This document shows positions 25,860 through 33,890 of a DNA stretch of 64,000 nucleotides, piece by piece. Made by a program: the position numbers and the translations under genes. The notes under the pieces were generated by a model, which was not told where the DNA came from, searched no databases, and worked only from the letters and a program-made list of their open reading frames with translations. Position 1 is the first letter of the stretch. Each line of letters opens with the position of its first letter. Origin of the DNA: Candidatus Bathyarchaeota archaeon (GTDB taxonomy: Archaea; Thermoproteota; Bathyarchaeia; Bathyarchaeales; Bathycorpusculaceae); the NCBI GenBank assembly GCA_026014585.1, contig JAOZIA010000022.1, positions 310,001 through 374,000 on the forward strand, written 5' to 3'.

Positions 25860-26804
25860 TTGAACCCAATGAACAAAACCTTATGCACCGCTTGCAAGCA
25901 AAGAGAACCCTTTTTCTATCGTCAATACTCAGGTCAAGCTCTGTGCCGTAAATGCTTTGGTCAATCCATCGAAGACAAGGTCAGAGCAACAATCACAAAA
26001 TATCAAATGCTCAACTACAACGACCACATAGCCGTAGCGGTTTCAGGAGGAAAAGACAGCCTCGCCCTACTGCATATTCTGTCTAAACTAAAAAAGTACC
26101 GCCCCAAAGCAACCCTAACCGCTGTCACCGTCGATGAAGGCATCAAAGGCTACCGCGATGAAGCACTGCAAATCACAACAGAAAACTGCCAAAAGCTAGA
26201 CATTCCCAATCACGTAGTTTCTTTCAAAGAGCTTTATGGGTTTTCTTTAGATGAAATTATGGAGCGCCTGCAAGAGAAAAAAGACTCTGAATTAACTGCT
26301 TGTGCGTATTGTGGGGTTCTGCGTCGAAAAGCCATCAACACGGGTGCACGGCAAGTTGGTGCAACAAAAATTGCTACAGCACACACGCTTGATGATGAGG
26401 TTCAAACGTTTCTGATGAACATTTTCCACGGCGACATTAACCGTCTTGCTAAAGAAAAACCCTTAACCAACGAGGTTCACCCAATGTTTGTGCGTAAAAT
26501 CAAACCCTTCTGCGAAATTCCTGAACGCGAGAGCGCACTGTATGCTTACGTTAAAAAAATTGACTTCCAAGATGTGCCTTGTCCATATGCGGGGGATGCT
26601 TTGCGTAATGATGTTCGCGCGTTGGTCAATCGTATGGAGGAAAAGCATGCGGGAACCAAATTCACCGTTTTCAAAGCCATGGAACGCCTTAGACCTGCAA
26701 TTGAGGCAACTGCTTGTCTTCAGGATTTTAAAACTTGCAGAGAATGTGGGGAGCCAGCCACTGGGGATTTATGCAAAGCGTGCGAGATGTTACGATTTAT
26801 TTAG
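25860..26804 (+). CDS. TtuA/NcsA-type tRNA-thiolation enzyme
   Basis: A 314-aa ATP-pyrophosphatase that thiolates tRNA uridine (TtuA/Ncs6 family). An N-terminal zinc ribbon (CTACKQRE...CRKCFG), the PP-loop SGGKDSLALL (about residue 62), a CAYCGVLRR pair (about 146) and CPYAG (about 241) supply the [4Fe-4S] ligands, and a second zinc knuckle CRECG...CKACE ends the protein. It activates the base by adenylation and inserts sulfur, cytoplasmic. The ATG at 25860 or three codons on. The precise position (U34 or U54) is not determined. Confidence 0.9.
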   Translation: MNPMNKTLCTACKQREPFFYRQYSGQALCRKCFGQSIEDKVRATITKYQMLNYNDHIAVAVSGGKDSLALLHILSKLKKYRPKATLTAVTVDEGIKGYRDEALQITTENCQKLDIPNHVVSFKELYGFSLDEIMERLQEKKDSELTACAYCGVLRRKAINTGARQVGATKIATAHTLDDEVQTFLMNIFHGDINRLAKEKPLTNEVHPMFVRKIKPFCEIPERESALYAYVKKIDFQDVPCPYAGDALRNDVRALVNRMEEKHAGTKFTVFKAMERLRPAIEATACLQDFKTCRECGEPATGDLCKACEMLRFI

Positions 26805-26810
26805 TGATGT

Positions 26811-27530
26811 TTACTGTTTTTGTTTAGTGCGGTAAATCATTAAAGATAGGCTGATTATAACTACGATAGCAATAATGATGCCTTCTATAGTGAAAATCAA
26901 CTCTTCTATACTGACTTCATCTGTTGGGGTTATTGTTTCTGTACTTAGGGAAGGTTGTGTTAACGAAGGCACACCTGTTTCAACCGGTCCAAGGCTTGCT
27001 GCAATTGCAAGTTCACCAACTTCTTGAGTAAATTGTTTAGGAAGTGTCCTGCCAACGATAAAAGGGGAATAATCGTAAAGAAAACTGCTAACGGTCAGCG
27101 CATTTTTTGAAGTATCTACGTACTTTTGTACGCTTGCTCCTGTATCTACCTCTGCAAGCCAGTATTTTCCAGGAGGAAGCGTTATTTGTGCTGAAAGAGC
27201 TATTGTGTACCATGCAAAACTTATGTGTGTTGGACTTTTTGGGGTTGAGGCTAAACATTTGTCAGGTTGATTGTTAAGGTCGCTGAAAATTGCGTATAAA
27301 CAGTCCGAGGGGGGCGTTTCATCTTTCATAAAAGTGCTTATACTGTTTACTGTTACAGTTTCCTCTAAAGTGAATTGTGTTGCAATCATGTAACTGCCAT
27401 TTCTGTTCCAACTCGTAGTGTAATTCAAGTTTCCAAACTGATTAACAGTACCTGTTTGGGCACTTACACCGGCAACATTAATCAACAATACTGTCAATAG
27501 GACAATTAGGCACTTTTTACCTGACATCAT
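26811..27530 (-). CDS. Exported protein with C-terminal membrane anchor
   Basis: A protein of about 239 aa. A signal peptide (MMSGKKCLIVLLTVLLINVAGVSA) is followed by a beta-rich extracellular region (ATQFTLEETVTVNSIS...PPGKYWLAEVD), a Pro/Thr/Ser linker (SLTQPSLSTETITPTDE) and one C-terminal helix (about residues 205-228) with a basic tail. This is a type I surface protein of unknown ligand. The ATG at 27530 follows GTGGAG. It converges on the TtuA-like gene. Confidence 0.65.
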   Translation of the reverse strand: MMSGKKCLIVLLTVLLINVAGVSAQTGTVNQFGNLNYTTSWNRNGSYMIATQFTLEETVTVNSISTFMKDETPPSDCLYAIFSDLNNQPDKCLASTPKSPTHISFAWYTIALSAQITLPPGKYWLAEVDTGASVQKYVDTSKNALTVSSFLYDYSPFIVGRTLPKQFTQEVGELAIAASLGPVETGVPSLTQPSLSTETITPTDEVSIEELIFTIEGIIIAIVVIISLSLMIYRTKQKQ

Positions 27531-27597
27531 TTCAGCAGTCTCCACGCTAACTTAAACAACAATTAAATTATTTTATAAAAATAACTCAAAAAAAGGG

Positions 27598-27834
27598 TTA
27601 ACCACTTTTTTTATCAGCGGCCAGTTTAGCCTTAAGAACTTTCAAAATTTCCGAAGCTTCAAACGCGGTTTCTGCTTTGGCAATTTTTTTGGCGCATTGA
27701 ATGTTTATTTTTTTGCCACAATAGGGGCAGGTTTTGGTTTTTTGACCTTGCGCAGCCAGAATTAGACCAGAACATTTGGTACATTTGCAGATGATTGTGA
27801 CGCCCAAGAGGTTTGCTTCCGAAAACCTTTTCAT
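27598..27834 (-). CDS. DUF1922-like zinc-ribbon protein
   Basis: A 78-aa protein. TIICKCTKCSGLILAAQGQKTKTCPYCGKKI is a rubredoxin-like zinc site (CKCTKC / CPYC), as in archaeal DUF1922 proteins, and is followed by a helical tail. The function is unknown, possibly nucleic-acid-linked. The ATG at 27834 is chosen because longer frames run into the divergent gene. The divergent neighbour starts 40 bases away. Confidence 0.65.
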   Translation of the reverse strand: MKRFSEANLLGVTIICKCTKCSGLILAAQGQKTKTCPYCGKKINIQCAKKIAKAETAFEASEILKVLKAKLAADKKSG

Positions 27835-27873
27835 CAAACAGGCAGATAACAGTATTGGGAAGAGAGCGTACAA

Positions 27874-28242
27874 ATGGATGATATGTCTAGTGAGCAAACT
27901 CCTAATGCAAGGTCTAAACTTGTTGAGCTTGCAATGAAATACTTCAAAAAAGAAGGCTACCGCATTAACAACGAAAACGCTGAGCTTGATGGGTTTAGTG
28001 GCATAATTCGAAAATTTGATCTAATCGTGCAAAAAGGCAGACAAGAGCAGGGTGTCTGGGTCCGCGACTGGAACCGCACAATCGGCGTAAACGTGATAAT
28101 CAATCTTGATACTGCATCTGAAGACGTGGGTTTAGCCAGCCCAATTATGATTGGAGAAAAATTCAGTGACCATGCTAAATCATACTCGAACCGCAGAAAA
28201 ATCACGCTTATAACACGCCAAAAACTAGGCAGTTTCCGATAA
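27874..28242 (+). CDS. Small restriction-endonuclease-fold-like protein (putative)
   Basis: A 122-aa protein: helical start (KLVELAMKYFKKEGY), then EL-DGFSGIIRKFDLIVQKG and VWVRDWNRTIGVNVIINLDTAS. The strand-turn-strand order after a helix resembles the core of a PD-(D/E)xK nuclease fold, though the catalytic E-x-K is not evident. It may be a nucleic-acid-binding protein or inactive relative. No family is recognised. Divergent from the DUF1922-like gene with a 40-base shared leader. Confidence 0.4.
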   Translation: MDDMSSEQTPNARSKLVELAMKYFKKEGYRINNENAELDGFSGIIRKFDLIVQKGRQEQGVWVRDWNRTIGVNVIINLDTASEDVGLASPIMIGEKFSDHAKSYSNRRKITLITRQKLGSFR

Positions 28243-28243
28243 G

Positions 28244-28828
28244 TTACTCCTGTAAGTACTCATCGGTTAATCCTTCCTGTTCAAGCATACCAATCCAATC
28301 CACAAACCCGAAAACGCAACTTTTTTTGCCATCCAAAACATCCATCACCTCGTCTGCAAGTGCTTCAACGGTTTTTCCTGTAGCATCAACCTCGCAAACC
28401 TTGCCCTTCTGGAGCCGTATTGCTTCAACTAGGCAGACGTCAAGAATTTCAGCGGAAAGATTCTCCTGCAGTTTCTTTTCTGAGAAACTACATTTTGTCA
28501 TGAACTGCTTGAGTTCTTTGGGGTTTCGGCGCAAAACAAACACGTGGGTTGCGAGTTTTTTTGGGACAACTGCCTGCGCAAAGTGCCCGTCAATGATGAT
28601 GGTGCCGTTTGGGGATTCTTGGATTGTTTGGGTAAGTTTTTGCCGCATACGCTTCTCGTTTACGATGAGGCTTTTGCGTTCGGGGTCTTCTTCTAAAATT
28701 AGGTCATTGGTTTTTGCATACTCGGTGAGGTTTATGTATTGAGCGCCAAGTTTCTGGGCTAAATGTTTTGCCAGCGTGGTTTTTCCTGTGCAAGGCGTTC
28801 CAGAAAGTAAGATGACCCGTTTATCCAT
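28244..28828 (-). CDS. Adenylate kinase AK6/Fap7-type NMP kinase
   Basis: A 194-aa P-loop kinase: ILLSGTPCTGKTTLAKHLAQKLG (Walker A), a short NMP-binding region, IIIDGHFAQ (Walker B-type), and no long lid. This matches archaeal AK6/Fap7, which converts NMPs and in eukaryotes helps 40S maturation. Residues LRRNPKELKQF sit in the expected lid position. Cytoplasmic. It converges on the previous gene with only one base between the stops. Confidence 0.88.
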   Translation of the reverse strand: MDKRVILLSGTPCTGKTTLAKHLAQKLGAQYINLTEYAKTNDLILEEDPERKSLIVNEKRMRQKLTQTIQESPNGTIIIDGHFAQAVVPKKLATHVFVLRRNPKELKQFMTKCSFSEKKLQENLSAEILDVCLVEAIRLQKGKVCEVDATGKTVEALADEVMDVLDGKKSCVFGFVDWIGMLEQEGLTDEYLQE

Positions 28829-29041
28829 GTGTGGATATTGGCTACTGGAGTAATTATTGGTTTGGGCAAGTGTTTGAGTGTTGTGGATTGAACGGTTTTG
28901 TTTTTCTTGTGTTTTTAAAAAGGAGGAGTTATTGTTTGATAATCTTTAATATTTTGTTTAGCATAATTTTAGTTTATAATGAATTTTGTGTTTTTAGTCA
29001 TTACTTGCAAGGGGTAGACCATAAAAGTTGGTAGACAAAAA

Positions 29042-29527
29042 ATGGGAAAACAAGTTATAGATGAGCAAATTTTGTCTGACGAAGAGTCAGGTTTTAAAAA
29101 AGACAAACTAATGCTGGCTATTCAAGTGGAGATAGATAAAATCGTCACCAAAGAAGTCTGTGACGCCATCTATGACTCACCCATACCAAAAACAGAAAAC
29201 GCCCGCAGGTTCAAAGACAAAACCTGCTTAAGCAGAAAAACCGCCATCATGAAAGTTATATCGGCATCTGTAAATGTGGAAAGATTATATTTCATAATAC
29301 GCTCCTCAATCATGGGTGCCATAACAGGAGTGCTAACGTATGCTGTAATCAGCATTTTTGCAGTAACCAACTTTTTTACACTTGTTTTGCTGGGCATTTT
29401 GTTTTTTGTGGTTTCTCTTTTCCTTTCAAGATTTCTAGATAAACCCATAGTAGATTTATCATACAAAATAATTGCGTATCTAAAACGGCACAGACAAATC
29501 AGGCGTTTAGTGTTAAATAGGCTCTAA
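29042..29527 (+). CDS. Two-helix membrane protein of unknown function
   Basis: A 161-aa protein. The N-terminal half is a charged helix, two transmembrane helices follow at about residues 86-128 (GAITGVLTYAVISIF, FTLVLLGILFFVVSLFL), and the tail is strongly basic (KRHRQIRRLVLNR). No family is recognised. The basic end suggests that both termini face the cytoplasm. A 213-base leader precedes it, without a clear gene. Confidence 0.55.
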   Translation: MGKQVIDEQILSDEESGFKKDKLMLAIQVEIDKIVTKEVCDAIYDSPIPKTENARRFKDKTCLSRKTAIMKVISASVNVERLYFIIRSSIMGAITGVLTYAVISIFAVTNFFTLVLLGILFFVVSLFLSRFLDKPIVDLSYKIIAYLKRHRQIRRLVLNRL

Positions 29528-29963
29528 CTTTATTTCAGGTGCCACTATCAACAATTTACAATAAGGTGTGCTCTTGGCAAACACGCTAAATGCTATAAAA
29601 CACGTGAAATGTAGCCCGCGAATAACTACACGTTTTGTTTGCTTGGTTGAGTCTTTTTTCAAAATAAGTGATTATTTTACAATTAATGTGGTTTTTTAGG
29701 GAGTTTTTCTCATAAAGTATGGTTTTGTTGGTTAGGCACTGTTTTTGTTGTTGAACTGTAGTACAGGTTATTTATTGGGTGTTTAAGTGTGTTTTTTTGA
29801 GTGATTGTTCAAATCAGCATGGACTTTAACGGATATTTGAGTACTGAAACAGTGATTTATTATGTTATAGTATTTCTGGGGTATGCGCGAGGATTTAAAT
29901 AATATATAGACTGTATAAAGATTCAAGATTCAGGAATCAAGTTAACAACCGGAGAGCGCAAAA
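29528..29963. promoter_or_regulatory. 436-base non-coding region, padR promoter
   Basis: No gene is visible. At 29893-29910 AT-rich ATTTAAATAATATATAG forms a TATA box about 60 bases before the padR ATG. A tandem AAGATTCAAGATTC / AGGAATCAAG direct repeat between TATA and start could be the PadR operator. The rest is AT-rich without structure. Confidence 0.35.
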
Positions 29964-30365
29964 ATGGTAAACGCACAAAAAGAGGTTCAGACTAAACTTG
30001 CCAAAGGGCTGTTAGATCTCATTATCTTACAGTTTCTGAAATCGCAGCCGATGCATGGTTATGAAATAATCACTAAGATACGTAAAACCTTTGGCATTTA
30101 TTTTGGTCCAAGCACAATATACCCCTTACTGACCAGTCTAGAAAAGAAAAAGTATATCGCAAGCGAATGGGACATGAGCAATGAACGCCCCAGGAAAGTT
30201 TATCATTTAACCAGTGACGGAAACACAATGCTTAACTTTACTGAAAACTCGCTAAACCTCATCTGCCAGAAAATCTCGCTTACTGCAGACATCGTTGCAA
30301 CTGGTGATGCTGAGGTATCAGAAAACACAAAGAACAAAATCATGATTACTGCAATAACAAAATAA
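29964..30365 (+). CDS. PadR-family transcriptional regulator
   Basis: A 133-aa winged-helix repressor: KGLLDLIILQFLKSQPMHGYEII, then FGPSTIYPLLTSLEKKKYI and the wing RPRKVYHLTSDG, all diagnostic PadR features. A C-terminal helix mediates dimerisation. PadR proteins generally repress detoxification or transport genes. The regulated gene is unknown, as neighbours are a Lrp-like gene and an unrelated intergenic segment. Autoregulation is typical. Confidence 0.9.
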   Translation: MVNAQKEVQTKLAKGLLDLIILQFLKSQPMHGYEIITKIRKTFGIYFGPSTIYPLLTSLEKKKYIASEWDMSNERPRKVYHLTSDGNTMLNFTENSLNLICQKISLTADIVATGDAEVSENTKNKIMITAITK

Positions 30366-30379
30366 GCCAATATTTTTCC

Positions 30380-30694
30380 TTATCTTGGATCAACAATCAT
30401 CAAAGTTAATGTTGACTTGATGTTTTCAACCCTTTTGATTTTTTTAAGAGTATGTTCCCGCATGTCTTCTAAGGATGCAGCGCTTATTTTCGCCACAATA
30501 TCATAGACGCCAAATGAACGGTAAACTTCATCTACGCCATCCACCCGCATCAGGTCTTGACAGGCTAATTGGGATTCAGGGGATTCACAGTTTATAAAAA
30601 CGAAAGCATTCAGGGGCATTTTTTTAAAATTAACACTTTTTTCTCCGCCAACTGTTATTACAGCTGAAGAAGGATTATCAATTAAACTTTCCAT
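30380..30694 (-). CDS. Stand-alone Lrp/AsnC effector-domain (RAM) protein
   Basis: A 104-aa protein with only the RAM domain of Lrp-type regulators: AFVFINCES, GVDEVYRSFGVYDIVAKISA, VENIKSTLTLMIVD. The usual helix-turn-helix is absent, so it may bind amino acids and modulate a partner Lrp protein. Very similar in form to the protein at 45152-45439. The preceding gene is PadR, convergent. Confidence 0.8.
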   Translation of the reverse strand: MESLIDNPSSAVITVGGEKSVNFKKMPLNAFVFINCESPESQLACQDLMRVDGVDEVYRSFGVYDIVAKISAASLEDMREHTLKKIKRVENIKSTLTLMIVDPR

Positions 30695-30782
30695 TCTAAA
30701 AACCTTCAGTTATGACTTCTTATCGCCGTTTTAAGTATTAAAGCTGCGTTACAACAGTGACACTACAACAAATCAATATTAA

Positions 30783-30966
30783 AGCGCCCAAGCTAAAAGA
30801 GATATGCAGCTTGGAAAAAGCTGGGGCTTGGCGAAGAGTGGCGGCTTTTTCGAGGCACAATAAAAGCAACCGCCAACGTTTGCATCACGTTTTTTCGCCG
30901 GGGAGAAAGGAAAGGAAGCCGATTGCTGGAGTTGTGCTTCGTTTGCCAAGCTTACAATAATTTTTT
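30783..30966 (+). ncRNA. Structured intergenic RNA candidate
   Basis: A region with no convincing gene, with GC content above its surroundings and dense complementary segments. A 7-bp hairpin CCAAGCT/AGCTTGG (30788-30814) is followed by a long-range stem GCTTGGC+GAAG (30826-30836) pairing with CTTC+GCCAAGC (30937-30951), with an inner GGCGG/CCGCC helix (30840/30870). The structure is followed by TTACAATAA and a T-run (30961-30967). An H/ACA-type RNA is possible because ACA sits two bases after the closing stem. A 67-codon GTG frame (30757-30960) overlaps but looks non-coding. Confidence 0.35.
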
Positions 30967-31511
30967 TAGCCAGTGGTCGTGCTCAATGTTATCAGCGAGA
31001 AGGTGTCGTATTTGTCGCCAATGACTTTTCTGCCCTCTAAATAGCCAAGCTCAATCATGAAGCCTAAACCAACAACTTTTCCGCCCAGCTGCTCAACGAG
31101 GTCAATGTTTGCTTTTGCGGTTCCTCCTGTTGCCAATAAATCGTCAATCAAAAGCACTTTTTGGTCTTTGCCAATGGCGTCCTCGTGGATTTCTATTGTG
31201 TCGCTTTCGTACTCTTTTTTGTAGGTTAAGTCTACGCATTTGTAGGGTAGTTTGCCTTTTTTGCGTATTGGAACAAAACCTACTCCAAGCGCGTATGCCA
31301 ATGTCGCTCCGATGATAAATCCGCGTGCCTCATTGGATACGATTACGTCAATTGGCGTGTTCTTGTAGTGTTGTGCTATGGCTTCGATGCATTGGTGGAA
31401 GCATTCTTTGTTTTTTAGAATCGGCGTTATGTCCCAGAAAACTACGCCTTTAAACTCGGGGATTCGTCGGATTTGAGATTTTAAATCAATTTCGTTGTTT
31501 TGTTTGCTCAT
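30966..31511 (-). CDS. apt: Adenine phosphoribosyltransferase
   Basis: Salvages adenine to AMP using PRPP. The 181-aa protein has the PRPP-binding motif VLLIDDLLATGGTAKANI (about residue 120) and FVPIRKKGKLPYKCVDL. Of the two active-site regions, IVSNEARGFIIGATLAYALG is clear. It lies 12 bases downstream of the MTAP gene, on the same strand, a sensible pairing because MTAP releases adenine. Confidence 0.93.
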   Translation of the reverse strand: MSKQNNEIDLKSQIRRIPEFKGVVFWDITPILKNKECFHQCIEAIAQHYKNTPIDVIVSNEARGFIIGATLAYALGVGFVPIRKKGKLPYKCVDLTYKKEYESDTIEIHEDAIGKDQKVLLIDDLLATGGTAKANIDLVEQLGGKVVGLGFMIELGYLEGRKVIGDKYDTFSLITLSTTTG

Positions 31512-31523
31512 TTTGTTTTTCTC

Positions 31524-32315
31524 CTAAACGATTGCTCCTTTCAAGGCGTCTTTGCATCCACAGACGCGTTCGCTGGGTAGTCGCGCAATGGTTTCGGCAA
31601 GTATACGTTTAACGTTGTCAATGTTGGCTCTCATGGTAGTAGTGATGTCTTCAACGCATACATTGTGTTCTTTCCAGCAATCATAATCAGTAACGGTTGA
31701 AATGTTTGCATAGCAGATTTCGGCTTCCCGCGCCAAAACCACCTCAGGAACCATAGTCATACCTATAACATCAGCACCCCATAAACGGTACATTTTGGAT
31801 TCTGCTTTTGTGGAGAATCTGGGACCTTCAATGCACACGTAGGTTCCTGTTTCATGCATGTTAATCTTTAAGTTTTTGGCAACGTCAATTAGGGTTTTAC
31901 GCAGGTTGGGGCACATTGGTTCTGCAACGCTGATGTGGCAAACTTTGCCTTCTGCCACGGTGTAGAAGGATTGTTCCCGCCGTGTTGTGCGGTCGATAAA
32001 TTGGTCTGTGAAAACAATTTCGCCAGGCTGGTATTCTTCCCGTAATGAACCAACTGTGGAAGGAGCCAAAATCCGTTTAACGCCAAGGCTCTTAAGCGCG
32101 TAAATGTTTGCGCGTACGTTAATGTCAGTTGGTCTGATTGTGTGTTTTTTGCCGTGTCTGGGTAGAAAAGCCACGGATTTTCCAGCTAACTCGCCGATGG
32201 TTATGGTGTCTGAGGGTTTGCCATAGGGGGTTTCAACGTTTACTTCTTTGATATTGGAAAATAGTTTAGGGTCATCTAACCCTGTTCCGCCGATAACTCC
32301 AATTTCTGCTTGCAT
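31524..32315 (-). CDS. mtnP: S-methyl-5'-thioadenosine phosphorylase
   Basis: Splits MTA into adenine and methylthioribose-1-phosphate with phosphate. The 263-aa protein has IGVIGGTGLDDPKLF, GKSVAFLPRHGKKHTIRPTDIN, CIEGPRFSTKAESKMYR and MTMVPEVVLAREAEICYANI with the family's phosphate and substrate-site residues. Some archaeal members act on other 6-aminopurine nucleosides. First gene of the pair with apt, so the released adenine is recovered directly. Confidence 0.93.
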   Translation of the reverse strand: MQAEIGVIGGTGLDDPKLFSNIKEVNVETPYGKPSDTITIGELAGKSVAFLPRHGKKHTIRPTDINVRANIYALKSLGVKRILAPSTVGSLREEYQPGEIVFTDQFIDRTTRREQSFYTVAEGKVCHISVAEPMCPNLRKTLIDVAKNLKINMHETGTYVCIEGPRFSTKAESKMYRLWGADVIGMTMVPEVVLAREAEICYANISTVTDYDCWKEHNVCVEDITTTMRANIDNVKRILAETIARLPSERVCGCKDALKGAIV

Positions 32316-32451
32316 ACTACTAAGGGTTGAGTGTTTTGCTTATAAAAATAGCGACAACAGACCACATTGCTTGCCAAACAGAATCCCCTAACCCTATATG
32401 GGCTCAGAACAGTTTTCGGCTAGAAAAGCGCCATTAGTGACTTCCTTCTTA

Positions 32452-32572
32452 GGTCTCTCTCTATTGTTTGTGCATGGGTTGGCTAATAGGCTCCAAATAG
32501 AAACGCAACCACACCTACCCCTCTATCGTTTCTGCAATGAATAACTAATAGGAACCAAATAGGCAGCAAATA
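32452..32572. repeat. Dispersed intergenic repeat, long copy B
   Basis: About 120 bases, similar along almost the whole length to copy D (49300-49420). It has two CTCTATxGTTTxTGCA cores, each followed by CTAATAGGxxCCAAATAG blocks, with AGAAACGCA(A/G)CCAC between. The minus-strand open frame here encodes the same PIWFLLVIHCRN peptide as copy D, a shadow of the repeat rather than a gene. It lies between mtnP and tRNA-Leu. Confidence 0.75.
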
Positions 32573-32693
32573 GGAATGTTGACTGTAAATCCGGGTAAAG
32601 CTTGGATAATGCTTAAAATGAAACACATTGTTGTGTTCGGTAACGTATTTATCAGTAAAGGTTATTGTTGATATGCGCGACATGTTTATCGGG

Positions 32694-32781
32694 GCAGAGG
32701 TCGCCGAGCCAGGTCAAAGGCGTAGGCTTCAGGAGCCTATCCCGCAGGGGTTCGTGGGTTCGAATCCCACCCTCTGCACCA
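32694..32781 (+). tRNA. tRNA-Leu (CAG)
   Basis: An 88-base cloverleaf: acceptor GCAGAGG/CCTCTGC with encoded ACCA, anticodon stem TAGGC/GCCTA with loop TTCAGGA (anticodon CAG), a long variable arm (TCCCGCAGGGGTTC region) and T stem GTGGG/CCCAC with loop TTCGAAT. The long variable arm is expected for Leu. No intron. Confidence 0.96.
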
Positions 32782-32969
32782 AAGCAAGCATCCTCTGTTA
32801 TCTGACGGGGTTTTATTTGCAAGTGAGCTGAGGCAGCGTTTAAATATGTCATTTAAATGAATAAAAATAAAACATTTCACAAAATAATTAATAATATCAA
32901 GCTTTTTTCCACAAATTTTAAATTATAATTCGGAAACAGGTTTCTTTATTAAAAGGGAAGGGAATAAAG

Positions 32970-33080
32970 GTGAAAAAAAACATAAATGATTCTCTCGTAA
33001 AAATATCAGAAGACCTAAAAAAGTTAGGTATCGATAATGAAATCGATTATGAGAAAGGTAAAGTTAAGATAATAATTTAG
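32970..33080 (+). CDS. Small hypothetical protein (36 aa)
   Basis: A 37-codon frame from GTG at 32970 to TAG 33078-33080, with an AAGGGAAGGGAA ribosome site just upstream. Residues SLVKISEDLKKLGIDNEI and KGKVKII form a helix and strand. No family is recognised. It lies in the AT-rich stretch after tRNA-Leu. Confidence 0.35.
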   Translation: MKKNINDSLVKISEDLKKLGIDNEIDYEKGKVKIII

Positions 33081-33281
33081 GGAATCTGACTTTTAACAGA
33101 TGCCTGATTTCTACTAATTCTTGTAGCCAATAATAGGTTCATGATGAAGCCCTGAAAGAGCGTTTACTGATTACACCCAGAACATTACTGGCTCTGTTCG
33201 ATATTTAAAAAAAAATCACCACCTATTCAACCTGCATATCAAAAAAAGATATAAGCAAACCAAAACTTTTGAGGTAAAACA
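33081..33281. other. AT-rich non-coding stretch
   Basis: No gene, tRNA or clear hairpin is visible. With the flanking short genes it forms an AT-rich island (about 32.8-33.9 kb) beside tRNA-Leu, unlike the more GC-balanced neighbours. Confidence 0.4.
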
Positions 33282-33833
33282 TTGAAGGCAGAAAATATGA
33301 GAGGAGTATTGCTTCATACAATAGCAGGCACTTCAAATTTAGATATAGTTGGCCCAGTTTTTAATTCTGAAGGTATATTCAAATTCATTCCAATCAAGTC
33401 CAATAGTACCCAGAAACCAAAAAGTAAACAATTTTTAGCACACAACACTAATGATAAAGCACTCCTTTCCAAGGCTATACCTGAACTCTCTAAAAGAAAA
33501 GCACACGCCCCCGAATGCGCACATTTCACTGATGTGCAACCCATAAATGATGACCCCCGTTTAGAAGCACCTAAAGAAAGAAGAGCAACTGAACGCTTGT
33601 TTTTCTTTTTCAACATAGCTTCTTGTGATTCAACAGATTGTGATTATAAAAAACCCAGTAAACCTGTTCAAAGAGACAAAAAAGTCAAGAGAGATACGGG
33701 TTTTTTCACAATAGATGAAGTTGCCAAGGTTTCTGTTTTCAAATCAGAACCCATGTTGACTTTAGCTTCACTTAGAAACAATAAAGAAGTTGTTAACTTG
33801 ACAATGATTTATTGCCGTATGCTTCGTCATTGA
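33282..33833 (+). CDS. Unknown protein, possibly Nmad3-like
   Basis: A 183-aa protein starting at a TTG after GAGGT. The order of early segments (GPVFNSEGIFKFIPIKSN, then PECAHFTDVQPINDDPRLE, then a hydrophobic FFFFNIA) is reminiscent of nucleotide-modification-associated domain 3 (Nmad3) proteins, which share an SPIFPDG-like loop and a DPDL-type segment. The match is partial and the second half is not recognised. It may be a truncated or divergent member. AT-rich composition and the tRNA next door are compatible with transfer. Confidence 0.4.
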   Translation: MKAENMRGVLLHTIAGTSNLDIVGPVFNSEGIFKFIPIKSNSTQKPKSKQFLAHNTNDKALLSKAIPELSKRKAHAPECAHFTDVQPINDDPRLEAPKERRATERLFFFFNIASCDSTDCDYKKPSKPVQRDKKVKRDTGFFTIDEVAKVSVFKSEPMLTLASLRNNKEVVNLTMIYCRMLRH

Positions 33834-33890
33834 ATTTTTAAAAGCAGATTAAATGAAAAAAAGAAGTTTGTTTTAGATAGGGTTACTTGT

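Noticed and set aside
30757-30960. 67-aa plus-strand frame in the apt upstream region
   Set aside because: Unnatural composition, no ribosome site, and strong base-pairing across the whole segment; an RNA is more likely.
32483-32683. 66-aa minus-strand frame encoding PIWFLLVIHCRN
   Set aside because: The same peptide appears at 49342-49587 because both frames read the dispersed repeat. No ribosome site; a shadow of the repeat.
33314-33616. 100-aa minus-strand frame
   Set aside because: Antisense to the 183-aa gene, which has a proper ribosome site.
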